Assembly (NCBI RefSeq): GCF_018283675.1
Contig: NZ_JAGVRK010000001.1
Location: 1,116,001 to 1,180,000, forward strand
Reading direction: 5' to 3'
From: Metabacillus flavus
GTDB taxonomy: Bacteria > Bacillota > Bacilli > Bacillales > Bacillaceae
Length of the DNA stretch: 64,000 bases
The notes beneath the pieces were generated by a model. That model was not told where the DNA came from and searched no databases. It was given only the letters and a program-made list of their open reading frames with translations. Below are positions 60,616 to 64,000 of the stretch, piece after piece. How positions within the stretch are numbered: position 1 is the stretch's first letter; every line of letters starts with the position of its first letter. A program made the translations under genes and the position numbers.

Positions 60616-61671
60616 TTACACCAGTTCAACCAGGTGTTTTTTCGGTTCATAAGGGGTTAATTCTTTTCCTTCTTTTACTTTTTGCAAGTAATCAGGGTTG
60701 GCGATCAGCGGGCGTCCAAATGCTGCAACATCCATAACGCCTTTTTCAAGCATTGCTTCTGCTTTATCAGCATTGAGGCTGCCGACTCCGATGATTGGAC
60801 CGTCCCAATATTTTCTGGCCAAGTCATACAGTGTTTGATTTTCTGCGATGTGTTCTTCTGCATCCATAATAGATGGGTGAATGATTTGAATGCCCGTTTC
60901 TTTGAAAGCCTCGGTATACGTTCTCATCGCTTCATCTGCGTCTTCCCAGCGATAGTCGGGAGCGTCTACTTTATGAGCGGAGAAGCGGATAATGGTGCGG
61001 TCCGCACCAACTTCATCAATAACAGCACGGATGACCTGTTTCATGAATGAAAGCCTTTGTGCAAGCTCTCCGCCGTATTCGTCATCACGCTTATTGGATT
61101 GATAGCTATTGAACTGATCAATCAGATAACCGTGGGCTCCATGAATTTCAACTCCGTCAAAGCCCGCTTCTATCGCATTGCGCGCTGCTTGCGCATATTG
61201 TCCAATGACCTTTTGAACATCGTCCTTTGACAGTTCTTCAGGAACAGCATATGGCTTGCGGAAGCGAGGTACCTGACCTTCAGCAGCAATCGCTGATGGA
61301 GCTTCAGGAGTTTGGCCGACGATTAGCTCTGGATGGCTAAGGCGTCCAACGTGCCAGATTTGGGCAGCGATTGTTCCGCCCTCTTTATGAACGGCTTCCG
61401 TTACTTTTTTCCAGCCTTCGATTTGTTCTTGAGTAAAGATTCCTGGTACGCCGGGGTTCCCCTTTGCACGGCTGCTGATCACAACGCCTTCTGTAATGAT
61501 AAGGCCAATGCCGTCTTCTGCACGTTTTCGGTAATATTCCGCTACTTCCGGACCCGGCACCCCAGTTTCATCATCAGAGAAAGAACGGGTCATCGGTGCC
61601 ATAGCGGAGCGGGTTTTTAATTCAAATGCTCCAATTTTTACAGGTTCGAACAATTTATTATAAGAAGCCAT
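60616..61671 (-). CDS. Old yellow enzyme family NADH:flavin oxidoreductase (alkene reductase)
   Basis: A 351-residue FMN-dependent TIM-barrel enzyme of the OYE/NemA group. It begins LFEPVKIGAFELKTRSAMAP, with IWHVGRLSHPE, the active-site HGAHGYLIDQFNSYQSNKRDDEYGG and the end GVMDVAAFGRPLIANPDYL. These enzymes reduce activated C=C bonds or nitro compounds with NAD(P)H, often in electrophile stress. GGGAGA precedes the ATG at 61671. It is monocistronic. Confidence 0.93.
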   Translation of the reverse strand: MASYNKLFEPVKIGAFELKTRSAMAPMTRSFSDDETGVPGPEVAEYYRKRAEDGIGLIITEGVVISSRAKGNPGVPGIFTQEQIEGWKKVTEAVHKEGGTIAAQIWHVGRLSHPELIVGQTPEAPSAIAAEGQVPRFRKPYAVPEELSKDDVQKVIGQYAQAARNAIEAGFDGVEIHGAHGYLIDQFNSYQSNKRDDEYGGELAQRLSFMKQVIRAVIDEVGADRTIIRFSAHKVDAPDYRWEDADEAMRTYTEAFKETGIQIIHPSIMDAEEHIAENQTLYDLARKYWDGPIIGVGSLNADKAEAMLEKGVMDVAAFGRPLIANPDYLQKVKEGKELTPYEPKKHLVELV

Positions 61672-61800
61672 TAATATTACATCTCCCTTTTAAAAAGAAT
61701 TACTCAATTAGTGTAGCAGGGAGATATCTCTAATCCAAATATTTTGATTTTAGAGGGAACATCGGGGAGGCTGGAGAAATAAAGGGGGAGGTGATGGATC

Positions 61801-62352
61801 ATGATTGCTGCAGGGAAAAAAGTAAAGCTTAGCTGGATTGACGAACAGGATTATGAAGAGCTGTATCTTTTAAAATATGGGGAAGCGAATCCTGAATGGA
61901 AGAAGTGGGATGCACCGTATTTTCACCTTGAAAGAAAAACATTTGAGGTTTATAAACGGAAAATGGCTGAAAAGCCTGCAGGTATGGAAGCTAAAATAAC
62001 AGCAGACATGCAGCTGATAGGAACTGTAGCATACTATTGGGAGTATGAGCCTTCAAATTGGCTGGAGGCTGGTATTGTTATCTATCATCCGGATTTCTGG
62101 AGCGGAGGGTACGGATCGGAAGCTTTAGCCCTTTGGATTGAACATTTATTTACATCAATGCCGATTCCAAGGGTCGGTATCACGACGTGGTCAGGCAACG
62201 AACGCATGATGCGCACCGCTGCCAAACAGGGGATGAAGCTAGAGGGCAGGATGAGAAAATGCAGACTGTATAATGGCGAATATTACGATTCCATTAGAAT
62301 GGGTATATTAAGAGAGGAATGGGACGTCAGAAAAAGCAGAAGTCTTCCATAG
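61801..62352 (+). CDS. GNAT family N-acetyltransferase
   Basis: A 183-residue acetyltransferase. The acetyl-CoA binding region is YHPDFWSGGYGSEALALWIE (about 99-118), followed by RVGITTWSGNERMMRTAAKQ and GMKLEGRMRKCRLYNGEYYD, the RimJ/RimL-like pattern. GGGGGAGGTG precedes the ATG. Substrate unknown. A short hairpin and T run (62339-62365) follow. Confidence 0.87.
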   Translation: MIAAGKKVKLSWIDEQDYEELYLLKYGEANPEWKKWDAPYFHLERKTFEVYKRKMAEKPAGMEAKITADMQLIGTVAYYWEYEPSNWLEAGIVIYHPDFWSGGYGSEALALWIEHLFTSMPIPRVGITTWSGNERMMRTAAKQGMKLEGRMRKCRLYNGEYYDSIRMGILREEWDVRKSRSLP

Positions 62353-62365
62353 GCTTCTTTTTTTC
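62339..62365 (+). terminator. Probable terminator after the acetyltransferase gene
   Basis: AGAAG and CTTCT flank the stop region and are followed by seven or more T. The stem is short. Confidence 0.5.
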
Positions 62366-62567
62366 TATTATTCTGGAATAACCTTGCAAGGAAGGAGCAT
62401 CACATCTTCAATTATCCATAAATGTCCAGATGGCGCACCTGAATGACTGAATAGAAATGGGGTTGAGTCTGTTTTTGGAAAAAAATAAATTTTCATATAA
62501 TACTAAATAATGATAAAATAGGAGAGATTTATTTAGAATGTTATCGCTTACATAGAAGGAGGATCCC

Positions 62568-63974
62568 ATGTCAGAACAGCGTCATGAACTAAAAAAAGAA
62601 TTAAAAGACAGACATATTTTAATGATTGCCCTTGGAGGGGTAATCGGTACAGGATTATTCTTGAGTACCGGCTTTACAATTGGCGAGGCTGGTCCCGGTG
62701 GAGCTATTCTTGCTTACCTGATTGGCGGATTTGTCATGTACTTGACAATGCTTTGCCTTGGTGAATTGGCGGTTGCACTTCCCCATGTTGGATCCTATCA
62801 AAAATATGCAACAAAGTTTATATCACCCGGAGCAGGCTATGTAGTGGGATGGATGGGCTGGCTGAACTGGTCGGTCACCGTCGGTTTAGAATTGCTTACC
62901 GTGAGTATATTAATGAAACGGTGGTTTCCGGATGTTCCGGCATGGATTTGGTGCGTCGTATTTGCTGTGCTGCTATTTAGCATTAACGCCTTATCCTCAA
63001 AAAGCTTTGCAGAAGTAGAATTCTGGTTTGCAAGTATTAAAGTCATAACTGTTCTTGCATTTATTTTGTTAGGCGGAGCCGCTATGTTTGGATTGCTTCA
63101 GATGGGGGGCGGCAATCCTGCACCATTTTTCAGCAATTATACCGGCCAAGGGGGGCTCTTTCCGAACGGATTGACCGCCGTTTTAATCACCATGATCAGT
63201 GTTAACTTTGCCTTTCAGGGCACTGAGCTCGTGGGGATTGCAGCGGGAGAAAGTGAAAATCCAGAAAAAACGATCCCAAAAGCTATTAATAACACAGCAT
63301 GGAGGATCTTGATATTCTTTATTCTTTCTGTTTTTGTATTGGCAGGACTGTTTCCGTGGAAAGAAGCAGGCGTTATGGAAAGCCCGTTTGTCGTTGTATT
63401 TGATAAAATCGGGATCCCATATGCTGCCGATATTATGAACTTTGTTATTATTACCGCTGTCTTATCAGTTGCAAATTCCGGATTATATGCCACATCACGT
63501 ATGCTTTGGTCAATGTCCCAAGAAGGGATGATCAATAAAAGATTCGGGAAACTGAGTAAAAGAGGAGTTCCAATCAATGCTTTGATTGCAAGCATGGTAG
63601 TTGGCTGTCTATGCCTGCTATGCGGATTTTTTGCAGAAGATACGGTGTACTTGTGGCTGCTATCAATAGCAGGATTTGGAGCGGTATTTGTTTGGGCATC
63701 GATTGCGCTTTCCAATTACATGGGAAGAAAATCATTTTTAAAAAAAGGCGGGAATATTGAGGATTTAAAATTCAAAACCCCACTATATCCAATTGTTCCG
63801 CTGACAGCACTCGCAGCGAATGTTCTAGTCATGATCAGTCTTGCCTTTATCCCTGATCAAAGAATGGCTCTTTACTGCGGAATTCCTTTCTTAGTCGCCT
63901 GTGCATTATATTATCGTTTTTACGCAAAGGGCAAAATGGAGAGGAAAGGTTTCGGAGAAGGAGAAAATCTATAG
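62568..63974 (+). CDS. Amino acid permease, RocE/RocC-like
   Basis: A 468-residue APC-family permease with twelve hydrophobic segments. It is closely similar to B. subtilis RocE (467 residues): IALGGVIGTGLFLSTGFTI, GGFVMYLTMLCLGELAVALP, NFAFQGTELVGIAAGESENP and PYAADIMNFVIITAVLSVAN. RocE and RocC import arginine or ornithine, which would feed the ornithine aminotransferase encoded at 37.2 kb, but the related HutM and YbgF are alternatives. GAAGGAGG precedes the ATG. The final 26 bases of the window begin what looks like the arm of a terminator (AAAAGCCC). Confidence 0.87.
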   Translation: MSEQRHELKKELKDRHILMIALGGVIGTGLFLSTGFTIGEAGPGGAILAYLIGGFVMYLTMLCLGELAVALPHVGSYQKYATKFISPGAGYVVGWMGWLNWSVTVGLELLTVSILMKRWFPDVPAWIWCVVFAVLLFSINALSSKSFAEVEFWFASIKVITVLAFILLGGAAMFGLLQMGGGNPAPFFSNYTGQGGLFPNGLTAVLITMISVNFAFQGTELVGIAAGESENPEKTIPKAINNTAWRILIFFILSVFVLAGLFPWKEAGVMESPFVVVFDKIGIPYAADIMNFVIITAVLSVANSGLYATSRMLWSMSQEGMINKRFGKLSKRGVPINALIASMVVGCLCLLCGFFAEDTVYLWLLSIAGFGAVFVWASIALSNYMGRKSFLKKGGNIEDLKFKTPLYPIVPLTALAANVLVMISLAFIPDQRMALYCGIPFLVACALYYRFYAKGKMERKGFGEGENL

Positions 63975-64000
63975 AATAAAAGCCCTGATGGAAGAAGGTG

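Noticed and set aside
1-64000. tRNA, rRNA, prophage or complete insertion sequence
   Set aside because: No such genes, transposase or integrase frames were seen; repeats present are short and non-coding.

Overview
The window looks like chromosomal DNA of a pigmented, endospore-forming, competence-proficient member of the Bacillaceae, close to the Bacillus/Metabacillus group. The main evidence is gene order. It follows the Bacillus subtilis yhf-yhj-yis segment: yhfI end, lplJ, lcfB, yhfN, comK beside yhzC, yhjD/yhjE, addB-addA-sbcD-sbcC-hlpB, gerPF-A, yisI, yisK, yisL, yisN, asnO and a YisP/CrtM-type gene. Into this backbone are set genes B. subtilis lacks here: a glyoxylate shunt pair, a C30 carotenoid cluster, an azlCD pair, rocD and several acetyltransferases. 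I see no rRNA, tRNA, CRISPR array, transposase or prophage.

Layout. 0-7 kb: lplJ, a pyruvate-oxidase-like gene, an Excalibur protein, and a FadR-controlled lcfB/enoyl-CoA hydratase operon; two intergenic spaces carry paired 129-bp repeats. 7-13.4 kb: lipoprotein, cupin regulator with azlCD, YhfN protease, DUF2332 protein and two acetyltransferases. 13.7-17 kb: aceB-aceA, then a 21-bp minisatellite. 17-31.5 kb: yhzC, comK, yhjD, yhjE and the recombination/repair run addBA-sbcDC-hlpB, with LexA-like boxes in front of yhjD and addB. 31.5-38.5 kb: gerP spore-coat operon, DUF418 protein, Spo0E-like yisI, a radical SAM protein, yisK and rocD. 38.8-42 kb: yisL, yisN, a 140-bp tandem duplication, asnO.

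42-51.5 kb: carotenoid genes in two units. Forward: desaturase, second desaturase/oxidase, crtM, a second yisL. Reverse: cruF-like hydratase, PlsC-like acyltransferase, CrtP-like oxidase, SnoaL-like protein. Between them is an MFS pump preceded by an 8-codon leader ORF and a hairpin that can hide its ribosome-binding site. No glycosyltransferase is present, so the end product of the pathway cannot be fixed from the window. 51.6-64 kb: lipoprotein, a 44-residue small ORF, a c-di-AMP riboswitch controlling kimA, a TetR-GDSL esterase-SDR operon, MATE and AraC genes, an old yellow enzyme, an acetyltransferase and a RocE-like permease. GC-rich inverted-repeat elements lie at about 48, 55.2 and 58 kb.

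The most interesting unexplained items are the leader/hairpin before the MFS pump, the structured 140-bp tandem duplication between yisN and asnO, the paired 129-bp repeats, the shortened ComK tail and the split carotenoid cluster. All names rest on recall of protein families and visible motifs; no search was run.
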